Shown here: positions 35,330 through 43,669 of the stretch, in pieces
Layout of the letters: the number at the start of each line of letters is the position of its first letter
Position numbering within the stretch: position 1 is the first letter of the stretch
Assembly: GCA_017623655.1 (NCBI GenBank)
Contig: JAGAON010000008.1
Location: forward strand, 248,001-312,000
Reading direction: 5' to 3'
Source: Prevotella sp.
GTDB taxonomy: Bacteria; Bacteroidota; Bacteroidia; Bacteroidales; Bacteroidaceae
DNA length: 64,000 bases
Translations under genes and position numbers: made by a program
The notes under the pieces: generated by a model
What the model was told of the DNA's origin: nothing
Databases searched by the model: none
Seen by the model: the letters and a program-made list of their open reading frames with translations, nothing else

Positions 35330-37645
35330 ATGAGAAACATCTTTCTAACCGTTCTCCTTTTACTGGGAATGCAGGCGCACCAAACCGCCGCCAAAGCGGA
35401 AACATCCGCCGACGTGCTGCGGAAGATAGAGAAAGTGAACGACTATTGGCAGGCCAACAACACGCCCTTGTGCCGCGCTTTCTGGGACAACGCCGCCTAT
35501 TTCACCGGAAACATGGAGGCGTACCGCCTTACCGGCAAGGCGCAATACTATGATTTCAGCGACCGGTGGTGCCGGCACAACCGGTGGATGGGCGCAACTT
35601 CCGACGACAAGACACGCTGGAAGTACAAGAACTACGGCGAAGGCAACGACTATGTGCTCTTCGGCGACTGGCAGATATGCTTCCAGACCTATATAGACAT
35701 GAACAACCTCGTGCCCGCCAAGCACAAGGTGGCGCGCGCCATAGAAGTGATGTCGCACGAATGCAGCATGACAGACAACAAGTTCTGGTGGTGGGCTGAC
35801 GCGCTTTACATGGTCATGCCCGTGATGACCAAGATGTATAACCTGACCGGAGAGATAAAGTACCTCGACAAACTCTACGAGAACTTCCTCTGGAGCGACA
35901 GCCTTATGTGGGACAAAGAGGCCCAACTCTACTACCGTGACGGCAAATACATCTGGCCAAAGGTAACGACCGCCTGCGACGGCGGCAAGAGTTTCTGGGC
36001 GCGGGGAGACGGTTGGGTGCTGGCAGGACTGGCAAAAGTCCTGGCCGATATGCCCCGTGACTACCGCCACCGCGACTTCTTCGTACTGCGTTTCCGCCAG
36101 TTGGCCGAGGGAGTGGCACGCTGCCAGCAGCCCGGAGGATACTGGAGCCGCTCCATGCTGTGCGAGGATGACGCTCCCGGACCGGAGACTTCCGGCACCG
36201 CTTTCTTCTGTTACGGACTGCAATGGGGCGTGAACCACGGCTACCTTGACAAGGCACGGTACTCCGCAGTCATAGAGAAAGCGTGGCGATACCTCTCCGA
36301 CAAGGCCATGCAGGCGGACGGAAGCATTGGCTATGTGCAGCCGATAGGCGAGAAACCCGACCCCACAAAGATTGTAGATGCACGCAGCCAAGCCCCCTTC
36401 GGCACAGGAGCATGGCTGCTGGCAGCCTGCGAAAGGGTGCGGTATATGGACGGAACGGCGTCGCAACAGCCGTTACCCGGCGCACCACGCACCGCCGCCG
36501 GCGACAGGAGCATGACCGTAACCATGACAAACCCAAGCGGCAACAACCGTTGCGACGTGGTGGAAATAGCGGCGGAAAAGGTCTTTTCCACCCTCAACAT
36601 AGCCGGAGGACGGCAGTTTGTGGTGCTCGACGGTGACAATGTGGAACGCCCTTACCAGCTCACCCAAGACGGAAAGGTGCTCGTGCAGGCCTTTGCTGCA
36701 CCCCATTCCACCGTCACCTTCACACTGAGGTGCGGCGAACCAAAGGACGCACGCCTTGACTGCAACGGGCATATATACCCCGACCGCATGGGCGACTTGG
36801 CCTGGGAGAACGACAAATGCGCATGGCGTATGTACGGACCGCAGATGCACGGCAAGGGTGTCAGCGGCTTCGACACCTTCACAAAGAACGTGACATACCC
36901 CATACAGGACGCCCTTTACAACAGCGAACTGACCAGCTACGCCCTCAACGCCAAACTGAAAAAGGCGGGACGGGGCAACGAATGGGCGCAGATACACCGT
37001 GACCTATACACCTATCACCGTGACCGAGGGGAGGGAATGGACGCCTACACCGTGGGCAACACCCTCGGAGCGGGAGCGCCGGCACTGTTTGACGGCGACA
37101 AACTGCTCATGCCCGACGTGTATGAGAAAGCCGAAATCATCGAGAACGGTCCGCTGCGCTTCACCGCACGCTTGCAGATGTATGAACAAAACGGCGTAAG
37201 GGAAACCCGGGTTCTCACCCAAGACAAGGGCACACACCTCGCCCGCGTGGAGGTATCATACGCCGATGCCAAGGCGGGCACGCCCGTGGCAAGCGGCATT
37301 GTGGTACACAAGAGTCAGCCGACGGCATACGTGATAAACAAAAAGGAGGGCTACATCGCCTACTCCGACGCGCTCGACACGCCGCAGGGACAGAACGGAC
37401 AGCTGTTCATAGCCTGCCTATACCCCGGCAAGATGAAGGCGATGAAATACCTGCCGATGGCCAAGGAGCAGGCGGGAGGCATCGGACACGTACTCGGAAT
37501 CACGACACTCACGCCGGGACAGCCGTTCGTTTACTACGCCGGCTCGGCGTGGAGCAAATACGATGTGCCCGCCATGACGGTGTGGGAACAGCTGCTCCGC
37601 CTTTATGCCGACAACATCAGGAATCCCATGAAGGTTGAGTTCTGA
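35330..37645 (+). CDS. GH105 unsaturated glucuronyl/galacturonyl hydrolase fused to a DUF4861 domain
   Basis: A 771-residue secreted enzyme with signal peptide MRNIFLTVLLLLGMQAHQTA. The N-terminal half (about 25-390) is an alpha/alpha barrel of the YteR/GH105 type: WWADALYMVMPVM, SFWARGDGWVLAGLAKVL (about 220) and QAPFGTGAWLLAACE. The C-terminal half (about 395-771) matches DUF4861: WENDKCAWRMYGPQMHGKGV, GRGNEWAQIHRDLYTYHRDR and ENGPLRFTARLQMYEQNGVR. GH105 removes the unsaturated sugar left by pectate or rhamnogalacturonan lyases, so it fits the PL11 enzyme at 59.2 kb. The function of DUF4861 is not established to my knowledge. Confidence 0.9.
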   Translation: MRNIFLTVLLLLGMQAHQTAAKAETSADVLRKIEKVNDYWQANNTPLCRAFWDNAAYFTGNMEAYRLTGKAQYYDFSDRWCRHNRWMGATSDDKTRWKYKNYGEGNDYVLFGDWQICFQTYIDMNNLVPAKHKVARAIEVMSHECSMTDNKFWWWADALYMVMPVMTKMYNLTGEIKYLDKLYENFLWSDSLMWDKEAQLYYRDGKYIWPKVTTACDGGKSFWARGDGWVLAGLAKVLADMPRDYRHRDFFVLRFRQLAEGVARCQQPGGYWSRSMLCEDDAPGPETSGTAFFCYGLQWGVNHGYLDKARYSAVIEKAWRYLSDKAMQADGSIGYVQPIGEKPDPTKIVDARSQAPFGTGAWLLAACERVRYMDGTASQQPLPGAPRTAAGDRSMTVTMTNPSGNNRCDVVEIAAEKVFSTLNIAGGRQFVVLDGDNVERPYQLTQDGKVLVQAFAAPHSTVTFTLRCGEPKDARLDCNGHIYPDRMGDLAWENDKCAWRMYGPQMHGKGVSGFDTFTKNVTYPIQDALYNSELTSYALNAKLKKAGRGNEWAQIHRDLYTYHRDRGEGMDAYTVGNTLGAGAPALFDGDKLLMPDVYEKAEIIENGPLRFTARLQMYEQNGVRETRVLTQDKGTHLARVEVSYADAKAGTPVASGIVVHKSQPTAYVINKKEGYIAYSDALDTPQGQNGQLFIACLYPGKMKAMKYLPMAKEQAGGIGHVLGITTLTPGQPFVYYAGSAWSKYDVPAMTVWEQLLRLYADNIRNPMKVEF

Positions 37646-37669
37646 TTCTTATGGCAAACAGACGCAAAA

Positions 37670-37754
37670 ACAAAAGGGTGCTGATTACGATGTAATCAGC
37701 ACCCTTTTACCTTGCAATCAGCACCTGTTTACACTGTAATCAGGCGCTGATTGC
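37670..37754. repeat. Phased palindromic array, 4 modules
   Basis: Modules at 37670, 37692, 37714 and 37736; spacers gat, ctt and act. The last core is mutated to GGCGC. It lies between convergent genes and is followed 15 bp later by a REP pair. Confidence 0.93.
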
Positions 37755-37768
37755 GTTGCGGCACAATA

Positions 37769-37862
37769 GTAGGCGCGGCATCTTGCCGTGCAATAGCCTT
37801 TTTATGCACGCCTTCTTTGACATTGAAATATTGACTGTTGCACGGCAGGATGCCGTGCCTAC
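37769..37862. repeat. GTAG-type REP pair, GCACGGCA stem type
   Basis: The left copy is GTAGGCGCGGCA-TCT-TGCCGTGC with one stem mismatch; the inverted right copy ends GCCGTGCCTAC. Same type as 9319-9413. Confidence 0.85.
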
Positions 37863-37903
37863 TGACGTAACCAGCATCATAACAAAGAATATCAGCGCTC
37901 CAT

Positions 37904-37975
37904 GTAGGGACACACCTTGGTATGTCCGTCATGCAGTAACATGGCAATAGTGGACGCACCAAGGTGCGTCACTAC
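37904..37975. repeat. GTAG-type REP pair, GGACGCACC type
   Basis: The left copy reads GGACACACC/GGTATGTCC and the right GGACGCACC/GGTGCGTCA. The left has changed in both arms (ACA and TAT) with partial pairing kept. Confidence 0.8.
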
Positions 37976-38028
37976 ACATTCCACGCCATTTTACGTGACA
38001 AACACACGGCGATTGCGGCAGCAAAGGC

Positions 38029-38916
38029 TTACAGTGCGTTAAGCACCTGTTCCTTTATCTGTTCCAGTTCGTCCTTCATCTGCACGACAATGTTCTGCAT
38101 CTCCGCCTGATTCGACTTGGAACCGGTGGTGTTTATCTCGCGCCCCATCTCCTGAGCGATGAATCCGAGCTTCTTGCCCTGCGACTGCGGCTCGTCCATT
38201 GTGTCGCGGAAGTACTTGAGATGGTTGGCAAGACGCTGCTTCTCCTCTGATATGTCAAGTTTCTCTATGTAATATATCAGTTCCTGTTCCAAGCGGCCTG
38301 CGTCGTATTCCACGCCCGGCAGGGCTTTAAGGTTGTCCGTAAGGCGCTGGCGTATCTTCTCCACACGCGACTGTTCGTATGGTTCTATCTTCGTCATGAG
38401 GGCGGCGATGTTGTCGAGTTTCTCCTCAAACTTGTGCCGCAGTGCCGTGCCTTCCTGCCTGCGGAAGTCCGTAAGGGAATCCAACGCCTCCGATATTGCC
38501 GCGCGGGCCACGACCCATTCCTCTTCGGTAAGTTCCTCAACGTCAGTGCGGGTCATTATGTCCGGCATACGCATGATGAGCGGCACGACGGCATCTGCCG
38601 TCATCGGCGAGCCGGACAGGCCGAGCTGCTGCTGCAAGGCAGTGAGCTGACGGTAATATCCTGCCGCAAGGACGGGGTTGATGGTTGCGGTATCCGTTGC
38701 CTCGTCTTTTGTTATCCAAATGGAGAAGTCAACCTTTCCGCGAACAACGCTGTCCTGTATCATGCGGCGTATCTCCATTTCCTTCTCACGATAGATGGGA
38801 GCTATGCGCGTAGAGCAGTCCAACGCCTTGGAGTTAAGGGTCTTAACCTCCACATGAATAGTCTTGTCGAGGTGTGTCGCCACGGCCTTGCCGTAGCCTG
38901 TCATGGATAGTAACAT
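38029..38916 (-). CDS. YicC/YloC family endoribonuclease-like protein
   Basis: A 295-residue protein beginning MLLSMTGYGKA, the invariant YicC start, with EVKTLNSKALDCSTRI (N-terminal domain) and the C-terminal DUF1732 region containing QEMGREINTTGSKSNQAEMQ. YicC-family members have been described as endoribonucleases acting on RNA in E. coli and B. subtilis. The start is ATG 38916; twelve upstream codons are excluded. In many bacteria it precedes gmk, but here gmk is 6 kb away on the other strand. Confidence 0.92.
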   Translation of the reverse strand: MLLSMTGYGKAVATHLDKTIHVEVKTLNSKALDCSTRIAPIYREKEMEIRRMIQDSVVRGKVDFSIWITKDEATDTATINPVLAAGYYRQLTALQQQLGLSGSPMTADAVVPLIMRMPDIMTRTDVEELTEEEWVVARAAISEALDSLTDFRRQEGTALRHKFEEKLDNIAALMTKIEPYEQSRVEKIRQRLTDNLKALPGVEYDAGRLEQELIYYIEKLDISEEKQRLANHLKYFRDTMDEPQSQGKKLGFIAQEMGREINTTGSKSNQAEMQNIVVQMKDELEQIKEQVLNAL

Positions 38917-38940
38917 AATTCTTTTTGATGTTAAATTTCT

Positions 38941-38980
38941 GCAAAAGTACAAAAAATCGGGGAAAAAGTTGTATTTTTGC
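38941..38980. promoter_or_regulatory. Divergent -7 boxes for yicC and tsaB
   Basis: The minus strand reads TACTTTTGC at 38949-38941 (yicC) and the plus strand reads TATTTTTGC at 38972-38980 (tsaB operon). The boxes are only 22 bp apart, so RNA polymerase could not occupy both at once. Confidence 0.6.
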
Positions 38981-39017
38981 AGAATAATTTTAGGAAAAAG
39001 TGCAACACCGAGTGTTG

Positions 39018-39158
39018 CCGGTTATTAGGTTATGGGTTATAGGTGGTTGGTTCGCGGACTAAAAATCATGGTTACAGACAGTTTCGTATGCCGCACAATC
39101 CGCAAGACCTACAACCCAAAACCTTTAACCTTAAACCTGTTAAAAACGACAAACAACC
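39018..39158. repeat. AACC/GGTT inverted repeat upstream of tsaB
   Basis: The left arm contains TTAGGTTATGGGTTATAGG and the right arm CTACAACCCAAAACC and TTAACCTTAAACC. It ends just before the tsaB ATG. Confidence 0.65.
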
Positions 39159-39160
39159 CA

Positions 39161-39901
39161 ATGGCTTGCATCTTACATATTGACACAAGTACCGACGTGT
39201 GCAGCGTGGCGGTAAGCAAAGACGGCTTCCTGCTGTACGAAAAGGCTGACCACAGCGGTCCTAATCATGCCGAAAGGCTGGGAACTTACATCGACGAGGC
39301 CGTCGGAACGCTGGAAGAAAAGGGGCTGAAGCCCGAGGCGGTGGCCGTAAGCAGCGGACCGGGGTCGTACACAGGGCTGCGCATAGGGGTATCCATGGCA
39401 AAGGGACTGTGCTACGGCAGCGACGCGAAACTGATAAGCGTGCCTACGCTGCAACTGCTTTGCGTGCCCGTATTGCTGGGCGACGGCGTGAGATGCGTGA
39501 CGTATGTTGACGGAAAGAAGGAGAGACTGGAAACGGAAATGGAGCAGGACGCACTGCTTTGCCCCATGATTGACGCGAGACGCATGGAGGTGTTTGCCGC
39601 CGTCTATGACCGCGGCATGAAGGAAGTGCGCGCCATGCAGGCCGACATCGTGGATGGAGAGACATACCGCGAACTGCTGGACAGGGGCGTTGTATATTTC
39701 TTCGGCAACGGCGCGGAGAAGTGCATGGAGGCAATAAACCACCCTAACGCGCGATATATAATAGGTATAGAGCCGCTGGCCAAGAACATGTTGCCGCTGG
39801 CGGACATGAAGTTCCACAAGGGAGAGACGGCGGATGTGGCGTATTTCGTGCCGGAATACTTGAAGGATTACGTGGCAAAGAAGCCGAAACCGGTGGTTTA
39901 G
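39161..39901 (+). CDS. tsaB: tRNA threonylcarbamoyladenosine biosynthesis protein TsaB
   Basis: Scaffold partner of TsaD in t6A37 modification of ANN-decoding tRNAs. The 246-residue ASKHA-fold protein begins MACILHIDTSTDVCSVAVSK and has AVSSGPGSYTGLRIGVSMAK and CPMIDARRMEVFAAVYD. The start is ATG 39161; an upstream extension through the AACC repeat is rejected. It is first in a run with the DUF4290 gene, murA, rimM, dxr, rseP and gmk. Confidence 0.94.
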   Translation: MACILHIDTSTDVCSVAVSKDGFLLYEKADHSGPNHAERLGTYIDEAVGTLEEKGLKPEAVAVSSGPGSYTGLRIGVSMAKGLCYGSDAKLISVPTLQLLCVPVLLGDGVRCVTYVDGKKERLETEMEQDALLCPMIDARRMEVFAAVYDRGMKEVRAMQADIVDGETYRELLDRGVVYFFGNGAEKCMEAINHPNARYIIGIEPLAKNMLPLADMKFHKGETADVAYFVPEYLKDYVAKKPKPVV

Positions 39902-39903
39902 TA

Positions 39904-39974
39904 AACAGGTTTTAGGTTTAGGGTTGAAGGTTTTTAGGTCAACCTGACCGGACGATGTGACCTACAACCCAAAA
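39904..39974. repeat. AACC/GGTT inverted repeat between tsaB and the DUF4290 gene
   Basis: The left arm GGTTTTAGGTTTAGGGTTG faces the right arm CTACAACCCAAAAC. It ends 3 bp before the next ATG. Confidence 0.65.
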
Positions 39975-39977
39975 CAA

Positions 39978-40655
39978 ATGACCGCCAAACCCAAACAAAA
40001 AAGAATGATGAACATAGACGGACTGGATTACAATACCCGCCGGGAGAAGCTGAAGCTGATGGCGTACGGACGTGACATACAGCAGATGGTGGACCGGTGT
40101 GTGGCTCTGCCGACCAAGGCTGAGAGGCTGAAATGCGCCCATACCATAATAGATGTGATGAAGAGAGTGGTGCCAAGCCAAATGGACAACAAGGAAAGAA
40201 TACCGGCATTGTGGTACCATCTGGCGCTGATGAGCGACTTCAAGCTGGACATTGACTACCCGGTGGAGATAGTCCATGAGGACAAGATGGCCATCAAGCC
40301 GGGGAAAATAGCATATACCGACAGGAGGGGCATGAACGTAAAACACTACGGAAGACTGCTCATGACCATGTTCAAGCACCTGAAATCCATGACGGCCGGC
40401 AAGGAACGTGACGCTCTTGCCATGACAACGGCGAAACAAATGCACCGCTGTCTCACGTCATGGGGCATGGGAACGGCGGACAAGGAGCGGGTGGCGTCAG
40501 ACATGGCACGCTTCACTGACGGCGTGATACAGCTGGACACGGACTCCCTGCACTTTGATTACGAAACGAAAAACGGGACGGCATACAACGCAATGTCAAG
40601 GGGACACTTGCAGGCGGACTACCAGAACAAGAGAAAGAAAAGAAAGAGGAAGTAA
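39978..40655 (+). CDS. DUF4290 family protein
   Basis: A 225-residue soluble, mainly helical, basic protein that I recognise as DUF4290 of Bacteroidetes: IDGLDYNTRREKLKLMAYGR, followed by RIPALWYHLALMSDFKLDID, DRRGMNVKHYGRL and CLTSWGMGTADKERVASDMA. It ends in a lysine/arginine-rich tail (NKRKKRKRK), suggesting nucleic-acid binding. The start is ATG 39978. It lies 9 bp upstream of murA. Function is unknown. Confidence 0.85.
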   Translation: MTAKPKQKRMMNIDGLDYNTRREKLKLMAYGRDIQQMVDRCVALPTKAERLKCAHTIIDVMKRVVPSQMDNKERIPALWYHLALMSDFKLDIDYPVEIVHEDKMAIKPGKIAYTDRRGMNVKHYGRLLMTMFKHLKSMTAGKERDALAMTTAKQMHRCLTSWGMGTADKERVASDMARFTDGVIQLDTDSLHFDYETKNGTAYNAMSRGHLQADYQNKRKKRKRK

Positions 40656-40664
40656 GGGAAGTAT

Positions 40665-41978
40665 ATGGCAATGGACAGATTTATCATTGAAGGCGGACGC
40701 ACTTTGAAGGGGGAAATAACGCCGCAGGGGGCAAAGAACGAGGCGTTGGAGGTCATCTGCGCCACCTTGCTGACCGCAGAACCGGTGACAATAAGCAATG
40801 TTCCCGACATTCTTGACGTGAATAACCTCATCATTTTACTGGAAGAAATAGGGGTGAAGGTGGTATCTCACGAGAAAGGGACATATACCTTCACGGCTGA
40901 CCGGCTGGACTTGAACTACCTTTCATCAGACGAATTTGTAAGGAAATGCGCCCAACTGCGCGGCTCGGTGCTTATGATCGGCCCGTTACTCGGACGTTTC
41001 GGCAGGGCGACCGTGGCCAAACCCGGCGGCGACAAGATAGGACGCAGGAGGCTGGACACGCATTTTCTCGGCTTCCATAACCTCGGTGCGGAATACAACC
41101 GTGTGGAAGGACGCGACGTTTACGAGCTGAAAGCGGCGGAAGGACTGCAAGGTTGCTATATGTTACTTGACGAAGCGTCAGTCACAGGCACCGCAAACAT
41201 CATAATGGCAGCCGTTACCGCCAAGGGAACCACAACCATATACAACGCCGCGTGCGAGCCTTACATACAGCAGTTGTGCCACATGCTGAACCGTATGGGG
41301 GCGCAGATAGCGGGCATCGGGTCGAACCTTATCACCATCGTAGGCGTGGAAAAGCTGCACGGAACACAGCATAAACTGCTGCCGGACATGATAGAAGTGG
41401 GTTCGTTCATAGCCATGGCGGCGATGGTTGGCGACGGAGTCCTGATAAAAGATGTATCCATACGCAACCTCGGAATCATCCCCGATGCGTTCAGACGCTT
41501 GGGTGTCAGGATAGAAGAACAAGGTGACAGCCTGTTCGTGCCGCACCATGACCGCTACCAGATAGACTCGTTTATTGACGGAACGATAATGACTCTCAGC
41601 GACGCACCGTGGCCGGGACTAAGCCCGGACCTGCTTTCCGTGATGCTCGTTGTGGCCACACAGGCGCAGGGCAGCGTGCTGTTCCACCAGAAAATGTTTG
41701 AGAGCAGGCTGTTCTTCGTGGACAAACTGATTGACATGGGGGCCCAGATAATACTCTGCGACCCGCACCGTGCGGTGGTAGTGGGGCATGATCACAAGGT
41801 GAGACTGCGCTCCGCACGGATGTCAAGCCCCGACATACGCGCCGGAATAGCGCTGCTCATAGCGGCATTGTCGGCTGACGGCACATCAACCATAAGCAAC
41901 ATAGCGCAGATAGACCGCGGCTATGAGAACATAGAAGGGCGTCTTAACGCCCTCGGCGCAAACATTTCACGGCAATGA
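40665..41978 (+). CDS. murA: UDP-N-acetylglucosamine 1-carboxyvinyltransferase with Asp at the Cys115 position
   Basis: Performs the first committed step of peptidoglycan synthesis, adding enolpyruvate from PEP. The 437-residue protein has GGRTLKGEITPQGAKNEALE (catalytic Lys), GSVLMIGPLLGRFGRATVAK, HKLLPDMIEVGSFIAMAAM and PDIRAGIALLIAALSADGTS. The active-site loop reads KPGGDKIG: Asp (residue 123) replaces the Cys that fosfomycin alkylates in E. coli (Cys115). Enzymes with Asp there are active and intrinsically fosfomycin-resistant in mycobacteria and Chlamydia. Its stop overlaps the rimM start by 4 bp. Confidence 0.96.
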   Translation: MAMDRFIIEGGRTLKGEITPQGAKNEALEVICATLLTAEPVTISNVPDILDVNNLIILLEEIGVKVVSHEKGTYTFTADRLDLNYLSSDEFVRKCAQLRGSVLMIGPLLGRFGRATVAKPGGDKIGRRRLDTHFLGFHNLGAEYNRVEGRDVYELKAAEGLQGCYMLLDEASVTGTANIIMAAVTAKGTTTIYNAACEPYIQQLCHMLNRMGAQIAGIGSNLITIVGVEKLHGTQHKLLPDMIEVGSFIAMAAMVGDGVLIKDVSIRNLGIIPDAFRRLGVRIEEQGDSLFVPHHDRYQIDSFIDGTIMTLSDAPWPGLSPDLLSVMLVVATQAQGSVLFHQKMFESRLFFVDKLIDMGAQIILCDPHRAVVVGHDHKVRLRSARMSSPDIRAGIALLIAALSADGTSTISNIAQIDRGYENIEGRLNALGANISRQ

Positions 41979-42487
41979 TACGCAGGGAAGAGGTTTACAG
42001 GATAGGCAAACTGGGCAAGGCTCACGGCATAAAGGGAGAGCTGTCCATGATGATTGACGATGACGTCTTCGACCGTGTAGATGCCGAATACCTTGTGTTG
42101 GAGGTCGATGGGATAATGGTTCCCTTCTTCATGGAGGAATACCGGTTCAAGACAGACGACACTGTGCTGGTGAAATTTGACGGCGTTGACACTCAGGAAC
42201 GCGCCAGAGAACTGACCGGCACGGAGGTGTTCTTCCCGCGGGAACTGGCTGACGAGACGGAAAGCGATGACCTGAGCTACGCCCGACTGGTAGGGTTCAC
42301 GCTGCTCAACGCCGCCGACAACGCCGCAGTCGGCACCATTTCCGCCATTGACACGCAGACAATCAACATCATGTTCGAGCTTGCCGACGGCACACTGATA
42401 CCCGCTTCGGAAGAGCTAATAACCGACATCGACACTGAGAACAATACTATAACAATGACGATTCCCGACGGAATACTTGAATTATGA
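41975..42487 (+). CDS. rimM: Ribosome maturation factor RimM
   Basis: Assists assembly of the 30S head by binding S19. The 170-residue protein has the N-terminal RimM domain (IGKLGKAHGIKGELSM, then KFDGVDTQERARELTGTEVF) and a C-terminal PRC-barrel domain (GFTLLNAADNAAVGTISAID). It overlaps murA by 4 bp upstream and dxr by 4 bp downstream, strongly suggesting translational coupling of a cell-wall enzyme, a ribosome factor and an isoprenoid enzyme. Confidence 0.94.
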   Translation: MIRREEVYRIGKLGKAHGIKGELSMMIDDDVFDRVDAEYLVLEVDGIMVPFFMEEYRFKTDDTVLVKFDGVDTQERARELTGTEVFFPRELADETESDDLSYARLVGFTLLNAADNAAVGTISAIDTQTINIMFELADGTLIPASEELITDIDTENNTITMTIPDGILEL

Positions 42488-43644
42488 AACAACAGATTTG
42501 CATCCTTGGCAGCACCGGCAGCATAGGCACGCAGGCTTTGGAGGTGATAGAGGAACACAGCGACCGTTTCGAGGCGTACTGTCTCACCGCAAACAACCGC
42601 GTGGAGCTATTGGCCCAGCAGGCGAGAAAGTTCCAGCCTGCCGCCGTCGTCATCGCCAACGAGGACAAATACGGCCAGCTTGTGGAGTTGCTTGCCGACT
42701 GTCCCGACATAAAAGTCTATGCGGGAGCGCAGGCTTTGTGCGACATCGTGGAGGCACAACCCATCGATATGGTGCTGACGGCGATGGTAGGCTTTGCCGG
42801 TCTCGCCCCAACCATACACGCCATAAAGGCCCGCAAGAAGATATGCCTCGCCAATAAGGAGACGCTTGTGGTGGCGGGAGAACTCATCTGCAATCTGGCA
42901 GGGCAGTACCACGCCCCCATTCTGCCGGTAGATTCGGAGCATTCGGCCATCTTCCAGAGCATAGTGGGTGAAGGTGACAACGAGATAGAGAAGATATTGC
43001 TCACCGCATCGGGCGGCCCTTTCCGCCAAAAGACGCTTGACGAGATGCGTACCATGACCGCGGCGGACGCCCTGAAACACCCCACGTGGGACATGGGAGC
43101 CAAGATAACCATCGACTCCGCGTCCATGATGAACAAGGGTTTTGAGGTAATCGAGGCCAAATGGCTGTTCGGTGTGGAGGCAGACAAGATACAGGTGCTG
43201 GTGCATCCGCAGTCAATCGTACACAGTGCGGTACAGTTCCGCGACGGCGCGGTGAAGGCACAGCTTGGCGTTCCGGATATGCGTCTGCCAATACAATACG
43301 CTTTCACCTACCCCGACAGGCTGCCTATGACCGGCGAACGCCTTGACCTCTTCCGCCATCCGCTTGAGTTTTCCGAGCCGGACACAGAGAAGTTCAAGTG
43401 CCTTGCGCTTGCCTTTGAGGCACTGAGGCGCAGAGGTAACGCCGCCTGCGTGGTCAACGCGGCCAACGAAGTGGTCAATCTGGCGTTCCGGCAAGGGCGC
43501 ATAGGATTCCTCGACATGGGCGACATAATAGAGAAGACACTCGACAAAGCCACAGTAATAGCCGCTCCCACCTACGAGGACTACATACAAAGCGATGCGG
43601 AAGCACGCCGGATAGCCCAAGAACTAACAACCCTTAATTCATAA
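42484..43644 (+). CDS. dxr: 1-deoxy-D-xylulose 5-phosphate reductoisomerase
   Basis: Second enzyme of the MEP isoprenoid pathway, converting DXP to MEP with NADPH. The 386-residue protein has the Rossmann motif ILGSTGSIGTQALEV, CLANKETLVVAGELI, PVDSEHSAIFQ, LTASGGPFR and KWLFGVEADKIQVLVHPQSI. All expected metal-binding and loop residues appear present. Overlaps rimM; rseP follows after 25 bp. Confidence 0.96.
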   Translation: MKQQICILGSTGSIGTQALEVIEEHSDRFEAYCLTANNRVELLAQQARKFQPAAVVIANEDKYGQLVELLADCPDIKVYAGAQALCDIVEAQPIDMVLTAMVGFAGLAPTIHAIKARKKICLANKETLVVAGELICNLAGQYHAPILPVDSEHSAIFQSIVGEGDNEIEKILLTASGGPFRQKTLDEMRTMTAADALKHPTWDMGAKITIDSASMMNKGFEVIEAKWLFGVEADKIQVLVHPQSIVHSAVQFRDGAVKAQLGVPDMRLPIQYAFTYPDRLPMTGERLDLFRHPLEFSEPDTEKFKCLALAFEALRRRGNAACVVNAANEVVNLAFRQGRIGFLDMGDIIEKTLDKATVIAAPTYEDYIQSDAEARRIAQELTTLNS

Positions 43645-43669
43645 TCATTAACCAAGGCACAGCCTAATC

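Noticed and set aside
35360-36466. 368-codon frame antisense to the GH105 gene
   Set aside because: Shadow of a well-supported coding region.
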